33,545 bases of DNA from Syntrophaceae bacterium UBA1163 (GCA_002311635.1 DBZJ01000141.1:1-33545), one strand, 5' to 3'. Positions 1-6,354 are shown, counted from the first letter of the stretch. The notes: generated by a model from the sequence alone, not told the origin. Numbers and translations are program-made.

Positions 1-538
1 TTTATTAATGAGGCATCAGGTGAGGCCCCTAATTCACTTTACCATTGGATTGTCTATGCGCTTTACTTGAGGTGTTTTTTATATAGACTTCGTGACCTTT
101 GACCAAAAGAAATTCGCTTCTAATGTACCACAAAAACATTGCTTGTCAATATCAAGAATGAGGTTGTGAAAATTATCTTCTAAGGACTATCCCTTGTAAT
201 CTCGTATAACGATCTGGGTTCTCAGGAAGAAAGAGTTAAGATAGGGGCTGCTTCTTCAACCTACAGAGGTTCGAGATCAATCTACGTTAAGGGGCTCTGG
301 GATCGAGTCATTATCCTTGGCTTTGCCCATATTTTACAAAAGTTTTGTTCTGATTCCGGGTTTCTTTCCCTGGAAGCAACGAAATATCTGCACCGCCACC
401 CTTTGCATTTCTGACCACAATATATCTATTTTATGAAAGTTGGTCAACCGAAACGTTCAGAAAGAACCGGAGAAGTATGTTACATCTGCGGTCTAAGCCA
501 TCTTCAAGAGTTAACGATTTCCGGTAGACATGTGCATA
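1..538. other. Left-end stretch with no supported gene
   Basis: I see no credible coding region. Reading frames are short, lack ribosome binding sites and show no family resemblance. A 61-codon plus-strand frame starting at 433 runs through the terminator that follows the CBM48 gene and is probably spurious. A 13-base match to the 3' end of the tRNA at 25682-25758 lies at 388-400 (see findings). Confidence 0.5.
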
Positions 539-539
539 A

Positions 540-568
540 AAAAGGCAGGACCAAAATGACCCCGCCTT
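540..568 (-). terminator. Intrinsic terminator after the CBM48 gene
   Basis: On the minus strand the arms AAAGGCGGG and CCTGCCTTT can pair (one G-U) around a loop and are followed by a run of T. It lies about 35 bases downstream of the CBM48 stop codon. Confidence 0.7.
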
Positions 569-601
569 TGCTCTGGAGTATTGGGAATATCTCCTACTCT
601 T

Positions 602-895
602 TTAACTTACAATTCTGACACAATTTTGGCTTCCAAAAGGATTTTCAACCCTTTCTTGGGCATCTGGGTCATCATACCAGACTCCATCAACCCAGAAACG
701 GTATTCATACCTTCCAGGTGGCAGAGGGAAGCTGGCCTCCCAGGTTCCTTTTTTAGCGTTCTTCATCGGGAGGTTTTTGACATCCCAATTGTTGAAATCT
801 CCTGCCAAAAACACCCTCTCAGCTTCGAAGGCATGCAAATTGAATTGAACCTTTTTAGTCTTTGGTTTGGTTTCCTCGGATGATTTCTTTTTCAC
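602..895 (-). CDS. Stand-alone glycogen-binding (CBM48 / isoamylase early-set) domain protein
   Basis: This 97-residue protein is almost entirely one carbohydrate-binding domain of the CBM48/AMPK-beta type. After a lysine-rich start (residues 1-15) it shows the family pattern VQFNLHAFEAERVFLAGDFN, then NW, a GTWEASFPLPPGRYEYRFWVDG block and a DDP turn. The conserved Trp and Gly residues that bind alpha-glucan are present. No catalytic amylase or debranching domain is attached, so it probably binds glycogen or acts as an adaptor. There is no signal peptide, so it should be cytoplasmic. It is the last gene of the small-protein array and has terminators on both sides, so it is probably transcribed alone. 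The fold is secure; the role is inferred. Confidence 0.85.
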   Translation of the reverse strand: MKKKSSEETKPKTKKVQFNLHAFEAERVFLAGDFNNWDVKNLPMKNAKKGTWEASFPLPPGRYEYRFWVDGVWYDDPDAQERVENPFGSQNCVRIVS

Positions 896-961
896 CTTTC
901 TTCTCCTTGCCGTTGTATTGGTTATCTGCTTTAAGATGTACCTTAAAGTTCAATAAAAAAT

Positions 962-1000
962 TAAAAGAGACCCCAAAAGAAAAAACTGAGGTCTCTTTCC
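962..1000 (-). terminator. Intrinsic terminator after the cold-shock gene
   Basis: On the minus strand the arms AAAGAGACC and GGTCTCTTT (plus-strand positions 990-998 and 964-972) form a 9-bp stem followed by an A/T-rich tail with many T. It lies about 25 bases past the csp stop codon. Confidence 0.8.
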
Positions 1001-1024
1001 TCTTGAGCCTAACGTGTTTCTATC

Positions 1025-1228
1025 TCAGCCCAAAACGACTACATTCGTCGCCTGTAGACCCTTCGGTCCTTCGGATACTTCGAACTCTACCTCGTCGCCT
1101 TCATCAAGGGATTTAAATCCATCCCTCTTTATCGCGGAGAAGTGGACGAATACGTCGTTTCCATCGTCTTTGGAAATAAATCCGAAGCCCTTCTTCTCGT
1201 TAAACCATTTTACATGACCTTTGGCCAT
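1025..1228 (-). CDS. Cold-shock-domain protein (CspA family)
   Basis: A 67-residue single cold-shock domain, the normal length for CspA-type RNA/ssDNA chaperones. RNP1 (KGFGFIS, about residues 13-19) and RNP2 (VFVHFSAI, about 26-33) are both intact, with aromatic residues positioned for base stacking. The start is fixed by a strong AAAGGAGGTGA ribosome binding site 6-7 bases upstream of ATG. It belongs to an array of small nucleic-acid-binding proteins but has its own terminator, and its leader contains a terminator-like hairpin (1291-1332). Csp proteins are known antiterminators and RNA chaperones. Whether this one is cold-induced cannot be told from the sequence. Confidence 0.97.
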   Translation of the reverse strand: MAKGHVKWFNEKKGFGFISKDDGNDVFVHFSAIKRDGFKSLDEGDEVEFEVSEGPKGLQATNVVVLG

Positions 1229-1290
1229 TACAACTCACCTCCTTTCATTTCTGAACTTGAGTAAGTTGTAATAGCCTTTGGTCCTAAATA

Positions 1291-1332
1291 AAAAAGGCCA
1301 CAGAAGTTTTCGAAGCACTTTTGTGACCTTTT
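1291..1332 (-). terminator. Terminator or leader attenuator upstream of csp
   Basis: On the minus strand AAGGTCACA and TGTGGCCTT form an imperfect stem, extended by AAGT/ACTT around a short loop and followed by TTTTTTATTT. It could simply end transcription of the 58-aa gene upstream (1578-1754). A TATAAT at 1367-1372 suggests a csp promoter upstream of the hairpin, which would place it inside the csp leader as an attenuator. Confidence 0.7.
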
Positions 1333-1366
1333 ACGATCCAAACAATTACTTCTTACAACCTACAGG

Positions 1367-1400
1367 ATTATACTATGACTCTTTATTTTCCAAAAGTCAA
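1367..1400 (-). promoter_or_regulatory. Possible csp promoter
   Basis: The minus strand shows a perfect TATAAT (1367-1372). A TTGACT lies further upstream (1395-1400), but 22 bases separate them, longer than the usual 16-18. The -10 is good and the -35 assignment is doubtful. Confidence 0.35.
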
Positions 1401-1577
1401 GGGTCCAGACTAAAATTGTTTAATTGTATCGATATAACGAATAGATGTTGAAATGTTGTATGGTGTCACAAAAATGTAAACTGAATGCTCCAGGGAGGTA
1501 ATATTGGGGGTGGTATAGAAGCAAAGGGATAGAGCCATTCCGGACCCTGCGTTGGTTCTCCGAGAAATGGTTCTGCT

Positions 1578-1754
1578 TTAAGATCTTACGTCGTCCAACT
1601 TCTGGCAGGTTTGTTTGAGACTTGCTTTACCAGTCAATCTGCGGCCCAAACCGTTTTCTCCTTCCAGGCAAAGCGTATCGTTACCGATTTCCATTCTTAT
1701 AATGTATATCTTTCCAGTTGTCTTATCTTTGAACCTGTCTCCTATCTTCATCAT
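1578..1754 (-). CDS. Small hypothetical protein, relative of the 63-aa protein nearby
   Basis: A 58-residue frame starts MMKIGDRFKD and ends KLDDVRS. I recognise no named family. Its start resembles the 63-aa protein at 2132-2323: both begin M-x-K-x-GD-x-FK, then four residues, G-K/R-I, and a short beta-rich stretch ending in a Gly, which suggests a small beta-barrel-like fold from an old duplication. Cysteines at about 29 and 50 are not arranged as a zinc site. An AAAGG motif lies upstream. The frame is closed by a TAG 22 codons before the ATG and no earlier start codon exists. It sits 55 bases downstream of the zinc-ribbon gene, probably in the same transcript. Confidence 0.6.
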   Translation of the reverse strand: MMKIGDRFKDKTTGKIYIIRMEIGNDTLCLEGENGLGRRLTGKASLKQTCQKLDDVRS

Positions 1755-1809
1755 AGCACCGTTACCTTTCTTGACCTCCTGTCGGACTACAAAGGTTTGA
1801 CGCCAAAAA

Positions 1810-1980
1810 TCAGTCTGCTAAATCCGGAACCCGTATTGCTTTTTTTTCGGGATCGTTGAGGTCGAGCTTAATGACTCTTCGACAATGAGGACATTGTATA
1901 AACTCTTTGGTTTCCAGGCCAATCATGCTCAGTTTGAATTTTTCATCACAATTCGGGCATAGGGCGTCAAAATCAAACAT
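1810..1980 (-). CDS. Small zinc-ribbon protein
   Basis: A 56-residue protein starting MFDFDALCPNCDEKF. Two CxxC knuckles, CPNC (residues 8-11) and CPHC (30-33), are spaced as in a rubredoxin-like zinc ribbon. The tail is charged (LDLNDPEKKA) and ends VPDLAD. An AAAGGA motif lies 8-9 bases before ATG. Ribbons this short commonly bind nucleic acid or serve as protein adaptors; its own role is unknown. It follows the terminator of the 63-aa gene and precedes the 58-aa gene, so the two form a short unit within the array. The coding call rests on the ordered Cys motifs and the ribosome binding site. Confidence 0.7.
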   Translation of the reverse strand: MFDFDALCPNCDEKFKLSMIGLETKEFIQCPHCRRVIKLDLNDPEKKAIRVPDLAD

Positions 1981-2003
1981 AGGTATTCCTTTCTTTAAGA
2001 TCT

Positions 2004-2025
2004 GAAAAAGAGGTTGCGAACCTCT
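2004..2025 (-). terminator. Short intrinsic terminator after the 63-aa gene
   Basis: On the minus strand AGAGGTT-CGC-AACCTCT forms a 7-bp stem with a 3-base loop, directly followed by a run of T. Confidence 0.65.
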
Positions 2026-2131
2026 AACCTCGTTTACTCCGTTAGAAATAATGCGTCGCCGGTCTGCAGGGGGGTTAGACTTTAGAATAATTCCGGCTGG
2101 GTTTAATGCCTCGCCCGAATTTCTAAGGGGT

Positions 2132-2323
2132 TTACTCTTTGGGTTTTTCCTTGGCCTCGCCTTCTACGACGGGCAGGAATACGGATTCCATGTTGTTTGG
2201 ACTGACAAACATTGATTGGAATCCGTCCTTTGTTCCCAAAATGATGGTGCCGGGATCAACGCTTTTAACTGTAAATATTCTCCCACTTTCTATGTTTTTG
2301 AACATGTCGCCTGCTTTGATCAT
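2132..2323 (-). CDS. Small hypothetical protein (63 aa)
   Basis: No named family is recognised. The sequence opens MIKAGDMFKNIESGRIFTVK, predicts a series of short beta strands up to about residue 52, and ends with a charged tail (EGEAKEKPKE). The first 30 residues share the M-x-K-x-GD-x-FK-x4-G-x-I pattern with the 58-aa protein at 1578-1754. A GAGGAG ribosome binding site lies 6 bases before the ATG, so the start is well supported. It is in line with the RRM/zinc-protein array and is followed by a terminator, so it is probably the last gene of the first transcript. A role beside the RNA-binding proteins is an inference from position only. Confidence 0.75.
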   Translation of the reverse strand: MIKAGDMFKNIESGRIFTVKSVDPGTIILGTKDGFQSMFVSPNNMESVFLPVVEGEAKEKPKE

Positions 2324-2413
2324 GGTATCTCCTCTCTCGGGAATCCTTGCAAATCAGGTCTGTGCCGCTCTCGCCAGCCCTGCCCGAATCCCTGCTTCCT
2401 GAACCCTTTCACA

Positions 2414-2674
2414 TCAATCGGGTCTTACCAGAGGCCTCTGGGGCCTGACTTTTTTGGGGACGCTTTTCTTGACGGCAAAACGATCGGATCTCTTGTTGGG
2501 TAACAATTGTGACTTGGTCCTGTAAAGGCTTTCCAGCCTATCCTCCTGCCCTTCTGTTAGCGCATGGTTTTTATCGAAGTCTCCCAACGCCGTTTTGAGA
2601 AATTTGTCTTCAGCCTGGGTTAACGCATACTGATTTAGCCCTGACATAACCCATTCAAGCCTTGCTTTATTCAT
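2414..2674 (-). CDS. Hypothetical protein with helical core and basic tail (86 aa)
   Basis: Residues 1-55 look like two or three amphipathic helices (LEWVMSGLNQYALTQAEDKF, then GQEDRLESLYRTKS). The last 25 residues are strongly basic with prolines (KKSVPKKVRPQRP), as in nucleic-acid-binding tails. It is not a family I can name. An AAGGAG ribosome binding site precedes ATG by 5 bases. It lies 46 bases downstream of the second RRM gene on the same strand. Association with RNA or the ribosome is a guess from composition and neighbours. Confidence 0.75.
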   Translation of the reverse strand: MNKARLEWVMSGLNQYALTQAEDKFLKTALGDFDKNHALTEGQEDRLESLYRTKSQLLPNKRSDRFAVKKSVPKKVRPQRPLVRPD

Positions 2675-2720
2675 TGTGACTCCTTTCCATCCTGATGACT
2701 GTCGTTAAGCGTTCTTATTG

Positions 2721-2987
2721 CTATCTTCCCCGGAAGCCGCGCTTGACGATCGCCTCTTTAACCAGTAAGTTGTTCCCCATAAAATCTGTCTTATTCAGCA
2801 TGGAGACAGCTCTCCGGGCTTCCCATTGTGTTGACATCTCAACGAACGCAATACCTCTCGGTTGGCCGGTTTGCCTGTCCGATACAATCTTGACGGACAT
2901 GACGTCCCCAGCTTTGGAGAACAGCAATTTGAGTTCAGGTTCGCAGGCCTTGAAAGGGAGGTTGGCTACATAAACCTTCTTATTCAT
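2721..2987 (-). CDS. RNA-binding protein with one RRM domain (second copy)
   Basis: Residues 1-80 form one RNA-recognition motif. RNP2 is VYVANLPF (residues 4-11) and RNP1 is RGIAFVEM, where aromatic positions are partly replaced, so RNA stacking may be weaker than in the neighbouring RRM protein. The ATG at 2987 is preceded by GAGGAG 7 bases upstream; a longer frame beginning with TTG would start inside that binding site and is rejected. At 88 residues it has the usual size of bacterial RRM proteins, which are cytoplasmic and often cold- or stress-linked. It lies 21 bases after the CxxC-x17-CxxC gene and 46 before the 86-aa gene. Confidence 0.93.
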   Translation of the reverse strand: MNKKVYVANLPFKACEPELKLLFSKAGDVMSVKIVSDRQTGQPRGIAFVEMSTQWEARRAVSMLNKTDFMGNNLLVKEAIVKRGFRGR

Positions 2988-3008
2988 ATATTTTCTCCTC
3001 AACTATCT

Positions 3009-3176
3009 CTATTTACTGAAGCATTCGGTACACAATAGTTTCTTGTCCGCCGGTGGAGGAACGGGAGTAACAACTTCCTTTCCACAACCCGAACATAAAA
3101 CTTTATAGGATTTCGGATGCCTCAAGTGGTTCGGTCTTGAAGCCCGAAACCTCCCGTGTCTTCTTCGCTGTAACAT
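3009..3176 (-). CDS. Small CxxC-x17-CxxC zinc-binding protein
   Basis: A 55-residue protein. The first 22 residues are Arg/His-rich (LQRRRHGRFRASRPNHLRHP). They are followed by CSGC (28-31), exactly 17 residues including TPVPPP, and CTEC (49-52). This matches the short domain family defined by CxxC-x17-CxxC (TIGR04272 as I recall), a presumed zinc ribbon. A GAGG ribosome binding site lies 9 bases upstream. It sits between the two RRM genes, 30 and 21 bases away, which implies co-transcription. The basic N-terminus plus ribbon suggests nucleic-acid binding; this is inference. Confidence 0.75.
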   Translation of the reverse strand: MLQRRRHGRFRASRPNHLRHPKSYKVLCSGCGKEVVTPVPPPADKKLLCTECFSK

Positions 3177-3206
3177 CGTTTCAGCCTCTTTTCTGCGAAA
3201 ACAGGA

Positions 3207-3509
3207 TTAATAACGGTTTCTACGGCCGCTATAATCCATCCCAGCTCTTCCGGTTCTTCCCTGGTCGGCACGGGGACGGGCCTCATTCACACTGATCGCC
3301 TTGCCCAGGAGTTCCTTCCCGTTAAGGCCTCTAATGGCCGTTTGAGCCTGAGACTGCGCAGGCATTTCAACAAAACCAAACCCGCGCGACTGGCCACTGT
3401 ACTTGTCTTTGATCACTCTCGCCGAGGTTACCTCCCCGAAGGATTCAAAAGCCTCCCGAATCGTACCGTCTGTTGCTTCATAAGATAAGTTTCCCACATA
3501 GATATTCAT
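3207..3509 (-). CDS. RNA-binding protein with one RRM domain (first copy)
   Basis: A classic bacterial RRM protein. RNP2 is IYVGNLSY (residues 3-10) and RNP1 is RGFGFVEM (about 43-50), with the aromatic residues needed for RNA stacking. The domain ends near residue 80 and is followed by an Arg/Gly-rich tail (RPRADQGRTGRAG), typical of RNA-chaperone-like RRM proteins. Three ATG codons are in tandem at the start; the third (3509) is 7 bases from AAGGAG and is chosen, while the first is too close. It lies 31 bases downstream of the unusual-start gene and 30 bases before the CxxC-x17-CxxC gene. Confidence 0.95.
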   Translation of the reverse strand: MNIYVGNLSYEATDGTIREAFESFGEVTSARVIKDKYSGQSRGFGFVEMPAQSQAQTAIRGLNGKELLGKAISVNEARPRADQGRTGRAGMDYSGRRNRY

Positions 3510-3540
3510 CATCATTCTCCTTTTCTAAACATTTCCTTCG

Positions 3541-3714
3541 TTAGACGGAATACTTCTCGTTCCAGTCACGTGAAAAAGTGTCATGATTCCACCGTTTCCA
3601 TTTCGAAGAGACAGTCTCGTGGCAGACGAGTACCTCTTTTTCCTCTTCCCTTCCGTCTTCAACTTCGATAACCTTCACACCCTCGTTTCCGTGTTTCTTG
3701 TAGAATGGAATTAT
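3541..3714 (-). CDS. Small charged protein with apparent AUA (or AUU) start
   Basis: The frame encodes IPFYKKHGNEGVKVIEVEDG, then an acidic stretch (REEEKEVLV), CHETVSSKWKRWNHDTF and a tail ending NEKYSV. It has coding-like composition but no ATG. The best ribosome binding site, GGAGG (3722-3726), ends 7 bases before ATA (3712-3714) and 10 before ATT (3709-3711). A GTG at 3676-3678 would give 45 residues, but with GAGG only 2 bases ahead. An in-frame TGA at 3730-3732 closes the frame upstream. It is first in the RRM transcript, 31 bases before the RRM start and behind a promoter and attenuator-like hairpin. It matches no family I know. The conventional alternative is the GTG start. Confidence 0.55.
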   Translation of the reverse strand: MIPFYKKHGNEGVKVIEVEDGREEEKEVLVCHETVSSKWKRWNHDTFSRDWNEKYSV

Positions 3715-3747
3715 CTTTTTTCCTCCAAGTCAGCGTTTATACCGATA

Positions 3748-3788
3748 AAAAAAGCCCGCAAAGAAGTCGTTTAGAGTTCTTGCGGGCA
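3748..3788 (-). terminator. Attenuator-like terminator in the leader of the RRM operon
   Basis: On the minus strand GCCCGCAAGAA pairs with TTCTTTGCGGGC (one bulge) and is followed by seven T. The next gene upstream on this strand is beyond the divergent activase genes, and a good promoter (3835-3863) lies just before it. The hairpin therefore appears to sit in the leader of the operon it precedes. Confidence 0.75.
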
Positions 3789-3834
3789 TAAGCTATAAGC
3801 CTATAAAGCTCTCTGCAACTTGGTTTGTTAATTT

Positions 3835-3863
3835 ATTATAAGCTAATCCATACTTAAAAGCAA
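3835..3863 (-). promoter_or_regulatory. Promoter of the RRM / small-protein operon
   Basis: The minus strand shows TTGCTT (3858-3863), a 17-base spacer and a perfect TATAAT (3835-3840). The predicted transcript starts near 3828, runs through the hairpin at 3748-3788 and reaches the first gene about 115 bases later. Confidence 0.6.
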
Positions 3864-3972
3864 GAAAATTAGCATATCTGGTTTTGGGGACGGTTCTTAT
3901 TTTCTGATTGAAGCTCGCCGCCCACAGGCCGGGGCTTCCCGGCATTGTATAATATCATTCATATTGTACCCC

Positions 3973-4020
3973 TTCCTGCCTGCCGGTAGGCAGGAACCCC
4001 GCCTATCCCGCAGGGGGCGG
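3973..4020. repeat. GC-rich palindromic intergenic repeat
   Basis: Positions 3973-3996 form a palindrome with 9-bp arms TTCCTGCCT/AGGCAGGAA around GCCGGT. A second hairpin-prone block follows (CCCGCAGGGGGCGGG). The core is nearly identical to the perfect palindrome at 14698-14717. The rest of 3864-4105 shows nothing else I can name. Confidence 0.7.
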
Positions 4021-4105
4021 GACGGGGCTGGTTCCGGCCAATAACAACCAGATTCAAACCATTTTATTCGTCTCGTCGCAAACCTCCCCCTTCTTCAGTC
4101 AGGCA

Positions 4106-4133
4106 TTGACATGAAAGTCACGAACAGTATAGG
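4106..4133 (+). promoter_or_regulatory. Possible promoter of the activase operon
   Basis: TTGACA (4106-4111), a 16-base spacer and TATAGG (4128-4133), about 160 bases upstream of the first activase gene and in the correct orientation. Confidence 0.45.
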
Positions 4134-4292
4134 TGGTCGCTGACTGCGATAAGGAAGACAGGCACAATAATAATATTAGTTTTATAATACTTCAGTCTTG
4201 CCTTTTACGGGCAAAATGGATCACCCCTCAGAATCAGGGCTGCCGTTTGTGAAATGCGGGCGTCACCTGAAGAGGAAAAAGAAAGAGGGTCG

Positions 4293-5090
4293 ATGATGAT
4301 CGTTGCAGGAATAGATGTAGGTGGAAAAAATGTTCACATTGTCATTGAGAAAGACGGCCAAATTCTCGGAAAAGCTGCGGGGCCTACAGGAATAAAGAAG
4401 GCAGAGGCTGTGGAACAACTCTATAGCGAAGCCCTGAAGAAGGCGGGCATCAGCCGGAAGGATGTGGAGCGTGTGGTAGCCACAGGGAGTGCCGCGAAAC
4501 GAGTGGCCTTTGCAAACGATATCCTCCCCGATGCGGCGGCCGATGCCCGCGGGGTCATTAAACTGATCCCCTCGGCAAGGACGGTCATCGATGTGGGGGC
4601 AGAAGAAGGCAGGGCCATCAAAGTCAGCGCCGACGGGAAAGTGTTGGACTTTGCCGTCAACGAGAAATGCGCCGCCGGTACAGGCACGTTTGTTGAGACC
4701 ATGTCCAGGGCGCTCGAGGTCTCCGTGGATGAGATGTCGAAGATCACCCTTCAATCCACCCAAACCCTTTCGATCAATGCCCAATGTGCGGTCTTCGGAG
4801 AATCCGAGGTGGTCTCACTCATTCATCAAAAGACGTCCAAACCGGATATTGCCCGAGCAGTGATGAATGCCATTGCCGGCAGAATTGCTTCCGTCGCACG
4901 AATTGTGGGACTGGACAAGGATGTGGTGATGGTCGGCGGCATGGCGAGAAACGCCGGGTTCGTTGACTCTCTTAAAAAAAGTATCGAGATGAATGTCTTG
5001 GTTCCGGAGGACCCTGATTATGTGGGGGCTCTCGGGGCCGCCGAAGCGGCGCTTGCCGGTAACCCCACCCCCACCCGACCCTCCTCCTGA
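4293..5090 (+). CDS. Acyl-CoA dehydratase activase / benzoyl-CoA reductase BcrD-like ATPase subunit
   Basis: A 265-residue member of the BadF/BadG/BcrA/BcrD (HgdC-like) ATPases, which use ATP hydrolysis to push a low-potential electron onto a dehydratase or aryl-CoA reductase. The ASKHA phosphate-1 loop GIDVGGKN is at residues 6-13. The cluster cysteines are in NEKCAAGTGTF (C126) and NAQCAVFGESEV (C165), one [4Fe-4S] being shared across the dimer. The second phosphate motif reads DVGAEEG, as in BcrD-type subunits. Of two tandem ATGs, 4293 is chosen, with GAGGG just upstream. The last nine residues (NPTPTRPSS) and the stop codon come from an intergenic palindrome, so the C-terminus looks altered by a repeat. 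The BcrA-like partner follows. Confidence 0.9.
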   Translation: MMIVAGIDVGGKNVHIVIEKDGQILGKAAGPTGIKKAEAVEQLYSEALKKAGISRKDVERVVATGSAAKRVAFANDILPDAAADARGVIKLIPSARTVIDVGAEEGRAIKVSADGKVLDFAVNEKCAAGTGTFVETMSRALEVSVDEMSKITLQSTQTLSINAQCAVFGESEVVSLIHQKTSKPDIARAVMNAIAGRIASVARIVGLDKDVVMVGGMARNAGFVDSLKKSIEMNVLVPEDPDYVGALGAAEAALAGNPTPTRPSS

Positions 5091-5133
5091 AGGGGAGGGA
5101 AACTGGTATGTTCCTCCCCTTTCAAGGAGGAGG
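5063..5133. repeat. Inverted-repeat element overlapping the activase gene end
   Basis: Two similar arms (5080-5102 and 5111-5133) are near reverse complements built on CCTCCTCCTGAAGGGGAGG. A CCCCACCC leader precedes them. The stop codon of the BcrD-like gene lies in the first arm, so the repeat supplies the end of the protein. Confidence 0.7.
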
Positions 5134-5182
5134 TCAGAGCCTGCCCCGTACACGATACGGGGAGGGAGATGAGACATCGAAA

Positions 5183-6118
5183 ATGGCAGAGGAAGTGAAA
5201 ACCCAAGAATTTTGGAGATGGCCTGAAACCAACTGGGTCAACCCGGATATAGATTGGGAAAAAGGTAAAGTAATCACGGCAGGAGTCGATGTGGGCTCGG
5301 TGAGCACTCAAGCGGTCGTTATGGTCGATGGCGAATTTTTCGTCTATGGCAACATGCGGACCGGTTCAGACAGTCCCGATAGTGCCAGAAAAGGCATGGA
5401 CTTTGCGTTAGAAAAAACCGATATGAAAATTGAGAATATCGATTACTGCGTCGGCACAGGCTACGGGAGGGTTAACGTCCCCATGGCCCAGCAGTCCATT
5501 ACTGAGATCTCTTGCCACGCCCGGGGGGCCAACTTCATGTATGGCCCGGAAGTCAGAACCGTCATGGACATGGGGGGACAGGACTGCAAAGCCATCAACG
5601 TCGATGATCAAGGAAAGGTCCTCAATTTTATGATGAACGACAAGTGTGCGGCGGGAACGGGCCGGGGGATGGAAGTCTTTGCTGACCTGATCCGCGTCCC
5701 TGTCTGGGAGATCGGACCCCGCTCGTTTAAGATCAAGAGAGAGCCTCCCATGATCAGCAGTACCTGTGTCGTATTTGCCAAGAGTGAAGTCGTCGGGTTG
5801 TTGGAGTCGGGAATGCCTGAAAACGATATCATGGCTGCTTACTGTTCTGCGATGGCCCACCGAATCATGGAACTATTGAACCGTCTGGGTGTAAAGGAAA
5901 AGTTTGTCATTACCGGCGGGATCGCCAAGAATGTCGGTGTTGTAAAGAGACTGGAAAAGGAATTAGGCATTAAAACTGCCGAACGTGTTTGGAATAAAAA
6001 AAAGTATGCCGGTCGCGGTTATCCCTTTGACACGCAGCTCGCCGGCGGCATTGGAGCAGCCCTGTTCGGACAAGCCCTCTTGAAAATGGGTAAAGCGAAG
6101 AGCGAGAGAAAAGCCTAA
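5183..6118 (+). CDS. Acyl-CoA dehydratase activase / benzoyl-CoA reductase BcrA-like ATPase subunit
   Basis: 311 residues, the larger partner of the preceding activase. A 25-residue extension (EFWRWPETNWVNPDIDW) precedes the ASKHA loop GVDVGSVSTQ. The second phosphate motif is canonical (MDMGGQDCK), and the cluster cysteines are C155 (NDKCAAGTGRG) and C195 (SSTCVVFAKSEV). A GGIAKN motif near residue 255 completes the nucleotide site. The ATG at 5183 is chosen because an upstream in-frame ATG at 5108 would translate the repeat element. Together the subunits should form a heterodimer that takes electrons from ferredoxin, fitting the ferredoxin gene downstream. No catalytic BcrB/BcrC-like gene is in the window, so the substrate cannot be assigned. 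Confidence 0.92.
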   Translation: MAEEVKTQEFWRWPETNWVNPDIDWEKGKVITAGVDVGSVSTQAVVMVDGEFFVYGNMRTGSDSPDSARKGMDFALEKTDMKIENIDYCVGTGYGRVNVPMAQQSITEISCHARGANFMYGPEVRTVMDMGGQDCKAINVDDQGKVLNFMMNDKCAAGTGRGMEVFADLIRVPVWEIGPRSFKIKREPPMISSTCVVFAKSEVVGLLESGMPENDIMAAYCSAMAHRIMELLNRLGVKEKFVITGGIAKNVGVVKRLEKELGIKTAERVWNKKKYAGRGYPFDTQLAGGIGAALFGQALLKMGKAKSERKA

Positions 6119-6119
6119 A

Positions 6120-6300
6120 CGGACCAAAAAGGATTCAAGGGGTCAAGGGATCGAGTGAAATGGCAAAGAGCGAATAAGGCCGGCAGAAGTTTCGGTGAAG
6201 GGATTCTACGGATGAGGGAATGCGTGGCCTTAAGTAGTAATGATAGAGAGAAGGATTCACTTGAACCCTGGACTCCTTGAACCCTCGAACCCTCAGGCCA
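6120..6300. repeat. Degenerate TTGAACCCT-type repeats in the spacer
   Basis: The gap between the BcrA-like and ferredoxin genes has no gene. Its right part (6255-6295) contains imperfect tandem copies of TTGAACCCT/GAACCCT and GACTCCTTGAA. A similar tract lies at 14208-14240. I see no hairpin terminator. Confidence 0.45.
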
Positions 6301-6354
6301 TTGGTAGTTGTAACCGCACAGCCTCTAGCCAAATCTACTTATAGGCGACAAATT

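Noticed and set aside
433..618. 61-codon plus-strand frame with CxxC and two His
   Set aside because: It runs through the terminator of the CBM48 gene, lacks a ribosome binding site and has no family resemblance.
3730..3789. 19-codon leader peptide frame (MPARTLNDFF...) through the attenuator hairpin
   Set aside because: There is no ribosome binding site, and its Phe-rich part is simply the T run of the terminator; its in-frame TGA link to the next gene is probably chance.
4263..4784. Long minus-strand frames opposite the activase genes
   Set aside because: They are antisense to well-supported genes with conserved cluster and ATP motifs and show no domains of their own.
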